Source of the DNA: Rhabditoides inermis
Lineage: Eukaryota; Nematoda; Chromadorea; Rhabditida; Rhabditidae
DNA length: 64,000 nucleotides
Direction of reading: 5' to 3'
Assembly (NCBI GenBank): GCA_963966185.1
Contig: CAWZYM010000308.1
Span: forward strand, 862,501 to 926,500
In this document: piece by piece, positions 30,956-54,430 of the stretch
Position numbering within the stretch: position 1 is the first letter of the stretch
Layout: the number at the start of each line of letters is the position of its first letter
Made by a program: the position numbers and the translations under genes
Notes under the pieces: model-generated
Database searches by the model: none
The model's input: only the letters and a program-made list of their open reading frames with translations
What the model was told of the DNA's origin: nothing

Positions 30956-31670
30956 GGCAACCTGGAAAGTTCAGCCGTACAGCCGTACAGCCGTACAGCC
31001 GCAAAAAGTACAGCACATGACGTCACGAGTACACCACATGACGTCATGTGGTGTACTCGCGCTCATTCGTTGTTTGCGCACGCATCACAATGTGTTTTGT
31101 GTTGCAAGTGAATTATATATGTGAAATATAACTTTCCCTGCATAAATATACGCATATTTCCGGGTTGCAAGTGAATTCGATGAGCGGAAGGAGCGGCACC
31201 GGGAAGGAGCTGCCAGAGCAGGTTTGGGACGGTGCGGAATAAGTTGCACCGCAATCGGAAGGAGTTGCACCGGTGTAAAGTTCTGAGCAAAATGTTTTAT
31301 CGAAGTAATTGTAACCCGGAAATATGCGTATATTTATGCAGGGAAAGTTATATTTCACATATATAATTCACTTGCAACACAAAACACATTGTGATGCGTG
31401 CGCAAACAACGAATGAGCGCGAGTATTCAAAAAAGTATTAAAAATACTTTTTTACTTTATGATTTTAGAGTTTTTAAAAATACAGCGCGCCCGGCGCCGC
31501 TGCAAAAATACGGGCGTCGATATTGGGGTTGCTCGCATTTTTCTAGATTATTTTCGAAAAAGTACACCAGTACACCACATGACGTCATGTGGTGTACTCG
31601 TGACGTCATGTGCTGTACTTTTTGCGGCTGTACGGCTGTACGGCTGTACGGCTGAACTTTCCAGGTTGCC
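30956..31670. mobile_element. Mutator-like non-autonomous element with nested palindrome, 9-bp target duplication
   Basis: Termini GGCAACCTGGAAAGTTCAGC at 30956 and the exact inverse ending at 31670. TAAATACAT is repeated on both sides (30947-30955 and 31671-31679); a 9-bp duplication is typical of Mutator-like elements. The subterminal arms carry three CCGTACAG units and several TGACGTCA palindromes. A second, inner inverted repeat (about 31058-31420, arms CGCTCATTCGTTGTTTGCGC) looks like another element nested inside. No transposase frame. Confidence 0.9.
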
Positions 31671-31744
31671 TAAATACATCATAATAGAAATCAAGATAAA
31701 CATACTATCGGAACCTTTTAAAAGCTAATATTGAAACAAACACA

Positions 31745-33090
31745 ACTGTTCATCAAACTATTCTCCTATCGTAATCCTAAGGAGCGACAGCAGATCAAAC
31801 TATTCTCCTATCGTAATCCCATAGAGCGACAGCAGATCAAACTATTCTCCTATCGTAATCGTAAGGAGCAAAATCAGATCAAACTATTCTACTATCGTAA
31901 TCCTAAGGAGTCACAGCAGATCACACTATTCTACTATCAATCAATCAATCAATCAATCGTTTATCCGGAATCGTTATATCTGAATATGACAACACAATCA
32001 TAATGATATGAAGCATACAGTAGTGCCTAAGATGCTAGATACATAATAGGCTCACGCCGGGGAAAGACAGGTCGGCTGACAAGGTTAGTGGTGGAAAGAC
32101 GATACTTGATCGATAATCATTCCTGGACCATTAGAGTATCATTCTTGACGTGTAGAGCTCCGGGTTTTCCTTTGCTTCCATGCCAATCAGTATCTCCTCG
32201 CGCCATAGCTGCTTCCACATGAGGGTACTTCCCGCCGCCTCACTGGTTACTCGGGAAGGATTCTTGTCGATGACCGAACATTCGGTGGCGGTGGGGCAAA
32301 ATGAGGACCCGACCGCACGCCGCGGGGAAAAGAATAAGAATCCTTTTTTATTCTACTATCGTTCTTATTCTTATTCTACTATCGTAATTCTAAGGAGCGA
32401 CAGCAGATCAAACTATTCTACTATCGTAATCCTAAGGAGCGACAGCAGATCAAACAATTCTCCTACCGTAATCCTAAGGAGCGACAGCAGATCAAACTAT
32501 TCTCCTATCGTAATCCTAAGGAGCGACAGCAGATCAAACTATTCTCCTATCGTAATCCCAAGGAGCGACATCAGATCAAACAATTCTCCTATCGTAATCC
32601 TAAGGAGCGACAGCAGATCAAACTATTCTCCTATCGTAATCCTAAAAAGCGACAGCAGATCAAACTATTCTCCTATCGTAATCCTAAGGAGCGACATCAG
32701 ATCAAACTATTCTCCTATCGTAATCCTAAAAAGCGACAGCAGATCAAACTATTCTCCTATCGTAATCCTAAGGAGCGACATCAGATCAAACTATTCTCCT
32801 ATCGTAATCCTAAGGAGCGACAGCAGATCAAACTATTCTCCTATCGTAATCCTAAGGAGCGACATCAGATCAAACTATTCTCCTATCGTAATCCTAAAGA
32901 GCGGAATCAGATCAAACTATTCTTCTATCGTGATCCTAAGGAGCGAAAACAGATCAGACTATTTTACTATCGTAATCCTAAGGAGCTATAGCAGATCAAA
33001 CTATTCTACTATCGTAATCCTAAGGAGCGACAGCAAATCAAACTATTATCCTATCGTAATCCTAAGGAGCGACATCACGTCACTATTCTC
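31745..33090. repeat. 42-bp tandem satellite in two blocks
   Basis: The unit is ATCAAACTATTCTCCTATCG followed by TAATCCTAAGGAGCGACAGCAG. There are about 4.5 copies at 31745-31937 and about 17 copies at 32373-33090. GACAGC and GACATC versions alternate in the second block, a local 84-bp dimer. The unit is a multiple of three, so a 315-codon frame (IVILRSDSRSNYSP repeats) stays open; I treat that frame as spurious. Confidence 0.95.
31938..32355 (-). mobile_element. 5'-truncated LINE 3' end inserted in the satellite
   Basis: Minus-oriented, with a (GATT)n tail at the low-coordinate end. ATTCTACTATC occurs on both sides, a likely target duplication splitting the satellite. Its 3' end matches 41499-41610, which carries the same tail. 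A short frame (WKQLWREEILIGMEAKENPE) may be the end of the LINE protein. Confidence 0.75.
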
Positions 33091-33401
33091 TTATGACTTA
33101 ATAATCAGCGGGTTATCAAATAAATAATTTATCGCTCTGTAATAAAAATAAATAAATAAATATAAACTTCGGCAGCTTCGTGACATGAACAATCAATTCG
33201 GACTAGACATTTCATATCGGAATGAGAGTCGGGGAGAAAGAGAACTGTGAGTCGCTCGCATCACAACTTCTGGGGTATTGCTGGGAGGGAATACCCACAG
33301 AGAGGGAAGAAAGAGAGAGGGAGAGAGGGAGAGAGGAAGGGGAGAAGATTGAGCACTTGGAGTACAATGGGCGAATGGTGTGCGGGTGCGTGGAAAGACG
33401 T
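33091..33401. other. syd-1 3' flank
   Basis: The 3' UTR and flank of syd-1 between its stop and the satellite, with AATAAA-like strings and a GA tract at 33300-33345. No gene was seen. Confidence 0.5.
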
Positions 33402-45484
<12,083 letters not shown>

Positions 45485-46827
45485 CTGCCCTGAAAATGAA
45501 ACTTTTCATCTTATTTCAGACATATTGAAATTGAAGAGGGTAAAAACAAATGCATGAGGACACTGGCTGCACAGATTACTATTCGCGGCAAGTCGTATTT
45601 ACAATCGACAACAGTTCGAAATAGTCAGATACGTTTCTCGAAAGACGGGAGATACGTTTCTCGACATGTGAGTGGCGGAAACGTGGTCGGTGCATGGATA
45701 CGCGAACATGGGTCGACTGCCAGAAAGGAGCGAGAAAAAGAACGGAGACGAAGAGAGCACAGCGGAAAATTGAGACGATAATTGGAATGTGTTCTCGCTT
45801 TTTATTGCCCCCGCAAATCTGGAGCCGAGAAGAAGAGAAGATTACATGCACCATGTCTGTCTCTCTTTCTCTCTCTATCTCGCTATCCCTCTTTATTCCT
45901 TATATTTAAAAGAGGATGAGTATTAAAAGTTCAATGAAACTAGTATCGTATACGAAGTTGTCTGGAAGAAGAGAAGCTGGAGATGCAACAATGTGCTGAG
46001 GCGGGTTTTTGCCAAGGATAAAAAGAGGGCATGCGTCGATGTAACACAGAGAAACACAGATTATTCAAACAGAAAGCGCAACATAAATGTCGAATGTGAT
46101 ACATTTTGGAGCGGTGAAAAAAACGCAAAAGGGAAAGGGAGGAAGCGGGAAGAGAGGGGAAATATTGAATATGCCAGTAATTATGAGTCTCTCTTTGCAC
46201 AATTGACGTCGCTGCGGCGCGCACTCATTGGGGAAAAGGAGATGGGCTGCCACGCAGCATTGAGACTGAAGGGCTGCCACGCAGCCAATAGGTGGGATTG
46301 AATTACGAGAGGGAAAGGAGCCCATCCAGGGTGAACGTATTGAGACAATGATAGCGTGCGGCGAGGGACAATGCGGATGGGAGAGAGCGCAGAGAGGACG
46401 ATAATGAGAGAGTGTGTAGATGAGAGAGAGGGCGAGGGCGAGAGGGGAATGGGTGCAAAATTGTTGATAGAAGGCAGGCATGAGAGAGGAACAACAAAGG
46501 AATATGAGAATGTGGGATGGCAGCGTGGTCAGAGAGTGACATGACCAAAACAGATATCAGACGAGAGAGAGAGAGAGAGCGCGAGAGAGAGAGAAAGAGA
46601 GAAAGAGAGAGAGAGAGAGAGACGAGTAAAAGAGTAAGAGAGGCGAATAACATATTGACACTCAATCACAGTGGTAAGAGGCAAAATAACGTATACTTTA
46701 TTTGGAATAACAATGAAATGCTAATATCTGTATTCCATACAAACATACGCAAGTGCGCGGGCATAATATGAAAACCTTATGGCACCAGGGATTTCCGTGA
46801 CTGAATCTGGTGGCAATTTGTGAACGA

Positions 46828-46867
<40 letters not shown>

Positions 46868-47302
46868 AAAATCCTCTTTCTATTGGCACGAGGAAAGCCT
46901 ACAGATGGCATCGATCACACATTGCTTGCGCACTCCACTGTTCCCACACTCTCTCGCCGCTCTCGTTCTCTACCTCTCTCAATAGCTGCACTCTATGCGG
47001 GGTCTCTGACCGTCAGCCGTCAGCTACCTCCAGTTCCCATTCGACAATGCGTGTTTCTTTCGGTCAGCGGCTAATTCCATTCCGTTCCTCCCTTCCCAGG
47101 CGGAAAACCGAACGAAAGACAAAGGATTGCGAGTGAAGGTCCATAGTTTCTCCCGTTTAAAAAAACACATGACGTTATAACATGGTGAGGTATTTATAAT
47201 GTGGAAATGATCTGTCTAGTCCAAACTTGTTGATGTCCTCCTCCCCTCTCCCCCACCCACTGCCGTCATTCGCTGTGGCATCCTGCGCGCCGTCCGGCAG
47301 CC
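45485..47302. other. Divergent intergenic region between syd-1 and the Lys/Glu-rich gene
   Basis: It should contain the promoters of both neighbours. Visible: GTGAAACGTA-type motifs near 45630-45660, a 15-bp direct repeat GGGCTGCCACGCAGC around 46244 and 46271, and (GA)n at 46564-46622 and 46830-46863. The open frames here are low-complexity and unsupported. Confidence 0.5.
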
Positions 47303-48616
47303 ATGTTGGATCCGGCTGCGATACTACAAGTCAGTCTGCGTCTCCTTCTCCTGCTCCTTCTCCTGCTTCTTCTCCTCCTCCTCCTTCTCCTCCTCTTTCT
47401 CCTCCTCCTTCTCCTCCTCCTCCTGCTCCTTTTCTTCCTCCTCCGCCCCCTCATCTCCCTGTTCAGTACCTCCTCCATCTACCGTCCCTTCTCCTACTCC
47501 TCCTATGCGCCGGCAACAAAAAGGCCAAGTCTGAGAAGTCCGAGTGCCCCACGCCCTCCGCCAAGCAAGTACTCAAACGAGGTATACGGTACTTTACAGT
47601 AATCGCCTACCGTAATGGTGTTACCTACCGTACCCTCAGACGTGATCAAGCCGGTGCAGGCGGAGGACCCGCAGCGGGTGGAGATCCACGGAGAGGAGGG
47701 CTCCAGCAAGCTCGAGATCGACAACGAGAACAACACGGTATACTGTAGCTACTGGATACTGTACTCTACAGTATTGCTGTTCCAGCTGAAGAGTCAGTCG
47801 AAGCGTCCGGGGCAGAACACTTCGAAGCGACAGCGCCCCTCGGCCCGACAGGCTCCCACCCAGCCCGCGTCGTCGAAAAAGTGAGTGGAATTAGGTATAT
47901 GGTATTCTACAGTAATCTACCATACTGTTCTCGTTTTCTCGAGTACCGTAACCGTGGTTTGTAGGGACGCGGGACCGCGCGCCAAAGCACGAGCCAGTAA
48001 GGAGCAACCAAAGGGCTCGGTACGGTTCCTCGTAGGGTTACTGTATGCATACAGTTTCAGAAGTTGAAGACGGAAGATACGCAGGAGAACAACTCACATA
48101 AGGTGAACATTGAGGACACACAGACGTCGTGCAAATCAAGGAAGTCTCAGAAAGAGGTAGTACCGTAACCCCACGAGGTTCACTCAACCATAGCTCTTAC
48201 AGGTCGTAAAAGAGAAGAAGCCGCCGCCAACGGATAAGACGGATAAGCAAGAGTTCATTCAAGCTGGAGAGAGGGAGCAGCGATCGGAGCAGAAAGAGGA
48301 GAAGGAGAAGGAGATAAAGAAGGAGGAGAACGAGGAGAAGGACAGCAAGAAAGAGGTCGGAAAGAGCGGAAAGGAGAGTGGAAAAGAGAGTGGCAAGGAG
48401 AGTGGAAAGGAGAGTGGCAAGGAGAGTGGGAAAGAGAGCAAGAAGGAGGAAAAGTCAAAGAAGGGCGACAAGAAGAGTGTGAAGGAGCAGAAGAAGGAGA
48501 AGGAGCAGGCAGAGTTGAAGAAGTCTCTCAAGTCAGGCAAGAAGAGGAAGGATCACAAGGGGGAGATAGTGGGAGTGAGGGAGAAACAAGAGCTACCAGT
48601 CGACAATACACAGTAG
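47303..48616 (+). CDS. Secreted Lys/Glu-rich low-complexity protein
   Basis: Exons: 47303-47329, 47467-47581, 47640-47737, 47786-47880, 47965-48019, 48061-48156, 48203-48616; phases agree and give 299 residues. The first two exons join into a signal peptide (MLDPAAILQYLLHLPSLLLL then LLCAG), which decided the start; reading straight through gives only poly-Leu. The mature part is highly charged, with a run of GKES repeats (GKESGKESGKES) and KKEEKSKKGDKK near the end. The first intron (47330-47466) is a CTCCTT repeat. I do not recognise the family. Two other Lys/Glu-rich genes lie at 60.9-64 kb. Confidence 0.7.
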
Positions 48617-50421
48617 AACAGTGCAGAAGCTTACACTTAATTGCTTAAGACGTTATCACTTACAACGATTCTGATCGATTTTTGATGTCGTGATTTTATA
48701 CAATTACAATTTGCTTGCGTTGAAACCGGTGCTTTGTATAGGCAAGATGACGGATAAAGAGTTTGAAATGATGTACTAGTTTATTGAAAAAAGTTAATTT
48801 GCTCTGAAAAACGGTGAGAGAAACAAAGAACTATGATTAAAAAGAGGCATCAAAAGTGCGACGAGAAAGGATAGTAGACCACCGAATCGGACACAATATC
48901 AAGGGAAAACTAGAGGAAGGAGGGGCTGATACGGGGTCAAAGGGCGGGAGGCAGAGGTGTACGGGCTAATATTGGATCCAGAGGTAAGAAAAGATGTTTC
49001 CTAGATAAAAAATGGGGGAAGTGGCGAATGAAGGGGGGAAGACGGTCCCTTTCTCATGATTGCCTATGAGACGCCGTTCCGTTACTCGTAGTGTAGTGTG
49101 GTGTAGTGTTTGGTGTATATGAACGATTGAGTACCGTCGATCTCATCTACCACCTGAAAACTATTCCATTTCATGGCTACTTTACTCAGTAGTGATTTTG
49201 GCATTCGAGCGCAGACAAATTACATACATTAGGCTGTTAGCAGCTCACATTGGCTACTTGATTCGAGATAAATATTCCGATGAAAAAAGAAAAGAAAAAA
49301 CTAACTTTTTTAATCTATTCTATTGTTTAGCGCGCTATTGCCGAGAGCTGATTTTCCGTCTTCTTCTGATCTACCCCACCGCGCGCAACTTATTTCGAAC
49401 ATCGAACATATAGATCAGACATTAGTTTGTGAAATTGTATAAGGTTATTATCAGAAAAGAAACATCCATGTAAGATGTAATTGTTTTGAAATTCACCAAC
49501 TCATTTTTTGCGTACATGTTTAACAATAAATATTACACCAATTTATCTGCTGACACACATGTTTGACACCGTGAAACAAATCACGATAGGTCCTTTTCCT
49601 TCATTCCCCCTACCCTCCCCCCAAGGGAAAGATCCGGTTACATAACGGTAGCGCGCGAGAAGAGAACTATTGGATCGGCAGAAATTATGAGGCAGCTTTT
49701 TGTTGAATATATGTTTCGGAACTTCGCGGAAAAGTCGCAGAACGATCGCAATCATTTCAGTTCGCTCTATATGATTTCGTTCGCGGTCGCTTTTTGTACA
49801 TAAACTGCGTCTAGGCGTCTAGCTCTGTGTCATTTTTCCTTTTTGCTTCGTCTTTTGGTGGCGAAGACTTTAAGACTATAGATTTGATCTGCACACTGCA
49901 ACAAAATGAACAGTTCTTACATATGTGTACATAGCACACGGTCCTGATAGTTGCAGAGAGCGGTCAGGCCCACGACCGCGCTGCGCAAACGCCACGCTGT
50001 GCTCTTTTGCGGATTTGCCAGCAAGCGGTTGAGCGCGATAATTGTTAAGCTGAAATGGCTGCGCGCTGATTCACTCGCGGGGCAGCCTGCGCGCCAGCTG
50101 CTCTCTCTGTGAGGCGCGCTGTGCAACTGTTCGGGACGTGAGACATGTCTTGTACATTAAAAAAATATGCTCGACATCTTCATACTTCTTGCCAAGCGTT
50201 CTCATTTGTCAGACACTGCGCGGTCTCAAAACAGCTATAAAAATACTTATACACTGTCTTTTGTCCGTCCCGCTTCAGCATCATTCATTGTCCCCCCATC
50301 TCCTCCCATCCCCTCGCGTATACTCCATTTGTGTTTTCCCTAGCTCTGTGCGCGGTCTGTCAGCTCGTTCAGTCTCACGGATGTAGCGAAAAAGCAACAG
50401 AGAGAGATAGAGAGAGAGAGA

Positions 50422-50456
<35 letters not shown>

Positions 50457-50568
50457 AGAAGAAAAGAACCTGTGAGAGTGAGAGAGAATAAGAAAAGAAC
50501 CTGTGAGAGTGAGAGAGAATAAGGATCTAAGGTTTCAATTTGAGTCTATCTGTATCTTCTTGTTTTCG
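48617..50568. other. Gene-poor region
   Basis: 3' flank of the previous gene, then AT-rich sequence with a GC-rich patch at 49940-50120 and (GA)n at 50398-50452 followed by a 34-bp direct repeat (GAAAAGAACCTGTGAGAGTG). No gene was recognised. Confidence 0.5.
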
Positions 50569-50629
50569 CTAAAAGCTCATGTTGTTTGTTTATCAGCCTG
50601 ATTCCGACATGTACATACAATGGTAGCAT

Positions 50630-51574
50630 TATCTTTATAAGGACTTCCGTAAGAGAAGAGTTTGTGTTACTCAACGTAATGCAACAAAAGCTCATGCATT
50701 TTATCAATCGAAATAGTAAACAAACCTGCTCTTTCTGCAATAAAAACTAATGCGAGCAAATGTTGTACTTCGGCAAATTGATTTCGGTATCCGAGCGATT
50801 ATATGTATATATCTTGTTGAACTATTGGAGCAGGTTTGTGTACTATTTCGATTGATAAAATGCATGAGCTTTTGTTGCATTACGTTGAGTAACACAAACT
50901 CTTCTCTTACGGAAGTCCTTTTAAAAGATAATGAATGTACTTTTATTGGATTTCATATAAATCCATCTACATTAACATGAACCACAAAACATTTTTTTTA
51001 AAGAAATCCAACAGTTCACCCACCTTGTTGAGCCCAAAATTGAATAAATTTTGCAAAAAAGAGTTTAGGTAATGCTGATGGGAAAATTTACGATTCCAAT
51101 GTCATTTCTATGTGAAATCATATATTACAAAAAGTTTGCCTCCAGCCGGAACCGAACTCGAGCCATGTGTCTCAACGGGCGCAATCGCTAACCACAACAC
51201 TACTTTGTTGAAGCACGGCAGAGCACGCGATCTGAACGATATCAGTGCGATCCACAGGCAGTGCGAATGTGCACCTCCTGTCTGCTGGGGGCAGCCGGTG
51301 CGCGCCACCCCCCCCCTAAAAAAACCATCCGCACACAGGGGATTGCCTGCCCCTCAGGGGGCGCGCGCGCGTATCTCGCTTCCTACAACAGCTAGCGTTA
51401 CCAAAAACGAAACTTAACCATTTTCTAACATCCTGAACATCCTGATAACATCTATCAGCATCACATTGTTCTCGCAAAGATTCTAAGGGACCTTTCGTTC
51501 AGTCGCTTTTTGCCGATTCTAGCGCGCGACTAGGGTTAACACAAACCAACCAGCGCTGCCGCGCTGGTTGTAAT
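50630..51574 (+). mobile_element. Helitron-like element A, copy 1 (both ends defined)
   Basis: Comparing the two SINE copies gives an empty site (GGTARCAT|GATGGGTTATC), so the ends are set to within 1 bp. There is no target duplication; an A|T insertion point is possible. The 5' end is a hairpin (50630-50930, arms about 102 bp) starting TATCTTTATAAGGACTTCCG. The 3' end is a hairpin CCAGCGC-tgcc-GCGCTGG followed by TTGTAAT. There is no Rep/helicase frame, so it is non-autonomous. Confidence 0.8.
51127..51242 (-). repeat. tRNA-like segment inside element A copy 1
   Basis: The minus strand reads GTGTTGTGGTTAGCGATTGC, then GAGTTCGGTTCC (A- and B-box-like). It is absent from the matching place in the copy at 57188-57916. 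It is either a small SINE insertion or a segment deleted from the other copy. Confidence 0.55.
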
Positions 51575-52329
51575 GATGGGTTATCACACACAATCCTACA
51601 GTGGGGTATTGGGGCTCCTTGGCTGGAACAGTGCGGCGCCAGTCCTGACTGTTCATGGTAGATGGGCGTGAACATCGCGAAGTGACCAGTTCCGGATGCG
51701 AGGCGTGGTAGAAGATCTTGAAAGACTGCCGCCGCCGATGGTAGGGCTCTCAGAGAGTGAGAGTGGGTTCACGCGCCCCACCGGGAGGTAATGGAATTCG
51801 GTAGAACAATTGCCCGCGAGGGGAATCGAACCAGCGACCGTTCACTTAGCAAGCTGTGACGCTATCCACTTGGCCAACCCGGCCCTAAAAGCTCATGCTG
51901 GGATTCAATACGGTACGTTCTTCTAATTATACCATTATTAGGCTTTGTGAAATCGAACCCTCATCACCTCTACAGATCTACAGATTTGCAGGTGATACAT
52001 ACAACAATAATAAATTACATATTTATATATTAGTTTATATTTGCATAATCATAAATCAATCAATAATTTATCACCATAAACTGAATAGTTCAGTTTCGTT
52101 CATTATTGTTCCGTTCGATCCCTATAGAAACATGATTTCACCATTCCAGCCTATGTCACAGTGAAGAGAATTTTGTAGTCTGTGACCAAGTGTAGTTTGT
52201 GACCAAAACGTTATAGTCTGTGACCAACAGTGCCCTTTTTTGAAGAACTTTGAATAGATGGTGATCATTTCAGTCCGTGTTTGAAGTGTGCGAAACAGTG
52301 TATTTGTCTGTATAATATACACTAACAAG

Positions 52330-52440
52330 CCCATTTTCTCCAGTCTAGTGGTTAGCGATGTTCCCTATACTCGGTGGGTCGGGAGTTCGATCCCTTCCTG
52401 GCGCTTGACCGTATCAAGGTGATACATTGGTTATTGTTCA
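52330..52440 (+). mobile_element. Second tRNA-derived SINE-like sequence
   Basis: CCAGTCTAGTGGTTAGCGAT (A box) and GGGAGTTCGATCCCTTCCTGG (B box with T-stem pairing) at 52340-52402 look like a tRNA head without a good cloverleaf. Related, diverged sequence blocks flank it at 52085-52310 and 52475-52640. I do not call it a working tRNA. Confidence 0.55.
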
Positions 52441-54430
52441 GGGTTTTACGCACGATAAGGTAGTAGTAAACTACATAGTTCAGTTTCATTCCGAGTTAGT
52501 TTCTCGATCTCTGTTGAGCTATGATCATTCCAGCCTACGTGCAAATCACAGTCAAAAAAGTCGAAAGTGCAGTTCTTTGAAGAACGCTGCATTGTGTCGG
52601 ATGGACCCGGAACGATTTCAGTCCGTTTTGGAAGTGCAGGACGCGAGAAATGCGCGTGACTGAGATTGGATGAACGGGACAGGGAGGCCACTCCCCTATC
52701 TATAAATCTATAAATCTATAAATCCTCTCATACTTGGCACACCGCCAAGCTGCGCGTGACATTAAAGTGACCTCTCGCACAAATGAGAGAGCAAATGTGT
52801 CAGTTCGTGATTGTTTTGCACGCACAAGAATTAGTAATCGAAATAACATGCTGACACAGGGGTACCCGGGCCCACACTTTTGCTACCCAGCACGAGATGT
52901 ATCAATGTTTACTTGTTTACGCAGTGATTCTCAAAACACCGTGGACAACATGAATCGGTTGAAAAATACATTTTGATTGCAGTCTTTAGATATAATCTTT
53001 AGATTTCACGGATCCAAACATGGTACATTCAAAGAACGGTCAATCCAGTTTTAGCCACGCCCTTCATCTACCGTAATCCCATCATCTCAAATCCCAATGT
53101 CAGCTGGTATCGACAAGAAGCAATGGATAGAATCTAACGCGAATCTCTAGTTCTCTGCGATTTCTCTCTCTTTCTCCATTTTACACTCCCTTTCTCTCTC
53201 TCCTTCTCTCTCTTTCTCTCTCCCCTCTTTACCCTCTCCCTAGTTTCCTCTTTCTCGCCAAATAATATGTAATAAACGACCGGTAAGGAAATTCACATGT
53301 GAAAAGATTATAATAAAGATAAAAAGAATGTTTTTCGTTTGTACACAAAATATTCAGCAGTTTTCATGTATCATTTAAATTTATAGACCAGAAACAGAAG
53401 TGATGATGGGCACAAACGTTCGGCAGTGCAAAAAAAAAACAGTCTGGGTAAGTGAGTGAAGAAGACGAGAAAATGGAAAAAGTAGGTAATTTATAAAATC
53501 GCACCGCCCGCTTTTAAATACAATAAAATAGATAACCAGAAATGAACGTAGATAATGATTACGGCTAGATTAACGAAACTCGACAAAGCAATATTCACGT
53601 TCATACCTATCAAAGAGTCAGTAGAAGCATTTCGATAACCGTATTGGAGTGAAATAGTAAAAGGAATAGCGATCTCACGCCGACCACCGCTCGTGATGGA
53701 CCAGCACCAGTCGATTGTGTTGAGACATATTAATTACGTTTTTTTATTTAAATGTGATTTCAGCTTCTACCTCTACATTTATCACGTAAGAAGAGAGAAA
53801 AAAACAGTATAACAGCGCAGTGATCCAGAAACTACTTTTCAAACTGTCGTTTTACTGCAAAACATTTGCTGTATATAGGATTTGCCTCATGGATTTTGCC
53901 TCATGGAGTGAGTGATTGAACAGTAGTTAATTTTCGAAAATCTTTTAAATAAAAAAAATGCTGTAATCGGTTGCAGAAAGTTGCAGAATTGAAAGCTACT
54001 CCAAATTTATTGTGGGCTGATAATTGTTACCAAACTTCCGTACGGGAACAGAGTAGAGAAGACATTGAGTCAAGAAAAACCATCATAAAGATACTCACAC
54101 AAAACAAGTATCCGAAATGTCCATAGACGAATGAATTACCGTATCACATTTCATCTCTCCAATCTTCCGCATTTCAGCATACAGTCGAGCCAGCAAGCAA
54201 ACGAGAAAGGGGCGGGGAGTGGGAGAGATAGAGGACGGGATGACATCAACATCTGCGCATTGAAAGAAATCAAGAAAAATCACACACGCTGTGCATTACA
54301 CAATGCACCGTTTTTTTAATATATGAATCCAGGTGGTCCTGCACTAAAAGTGGGCGGAATCCAGTTCCTATCTGCAACTCACCTACACCATATATATAGT
54401 GTTTCAAATCAACATCGCTCAGGCGTCATC
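52441..54430. other. Gene-poor region upstream of the OAC gene
   Basis: It contains a diverged duplicate of 52085-52310 (at 52475-52640), an (ATAAATCT)n stretch at 52699-52722 and a pyrimidine tract at 53160-53240. The last few hundred bases should include the OAC promoter. No gene was seen. Confidence 0.5.

Larger units (their letters stand above)
50582..51884 (-). mobile_element. tRNA-derived SINE, copy 1, split by a Helitron-like element
   Basis: The minus strand starts with a tRNA-like head: A-box-like TTGGCCAAGTGG and B box GGTTCGATTCC (51809-51884). The tail at the low-coordinate end is (AAACA)n-like. The 13-bp CTAAAAGCTCATG flanks it at 50569-50581 and 51885-51897. It matches the copy at 55550-55916 except for the insertion at 50630-51574. 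Confidence 0.88.

Noticed and set aside
31113..31420. CRISPR-like or palindromic regulatory array
   Set aside because: The repeats are the arms of a nested transposon hairpin with a 9-bp target duplication outside.
32180..33127. 315-codon frame with 14-residue repeats
   Set aside because: It is the 42-bp satellite read in one frame, starting inside a LINE fragment.
51809..51884. tRNA gene on the minus strand (also 55840-55916 and 52340-52404)
   Set aside because: The A and B boxes are good, but the sequences are heads of dispersed SINEs with target duplications, and the cloverleaf is poor.
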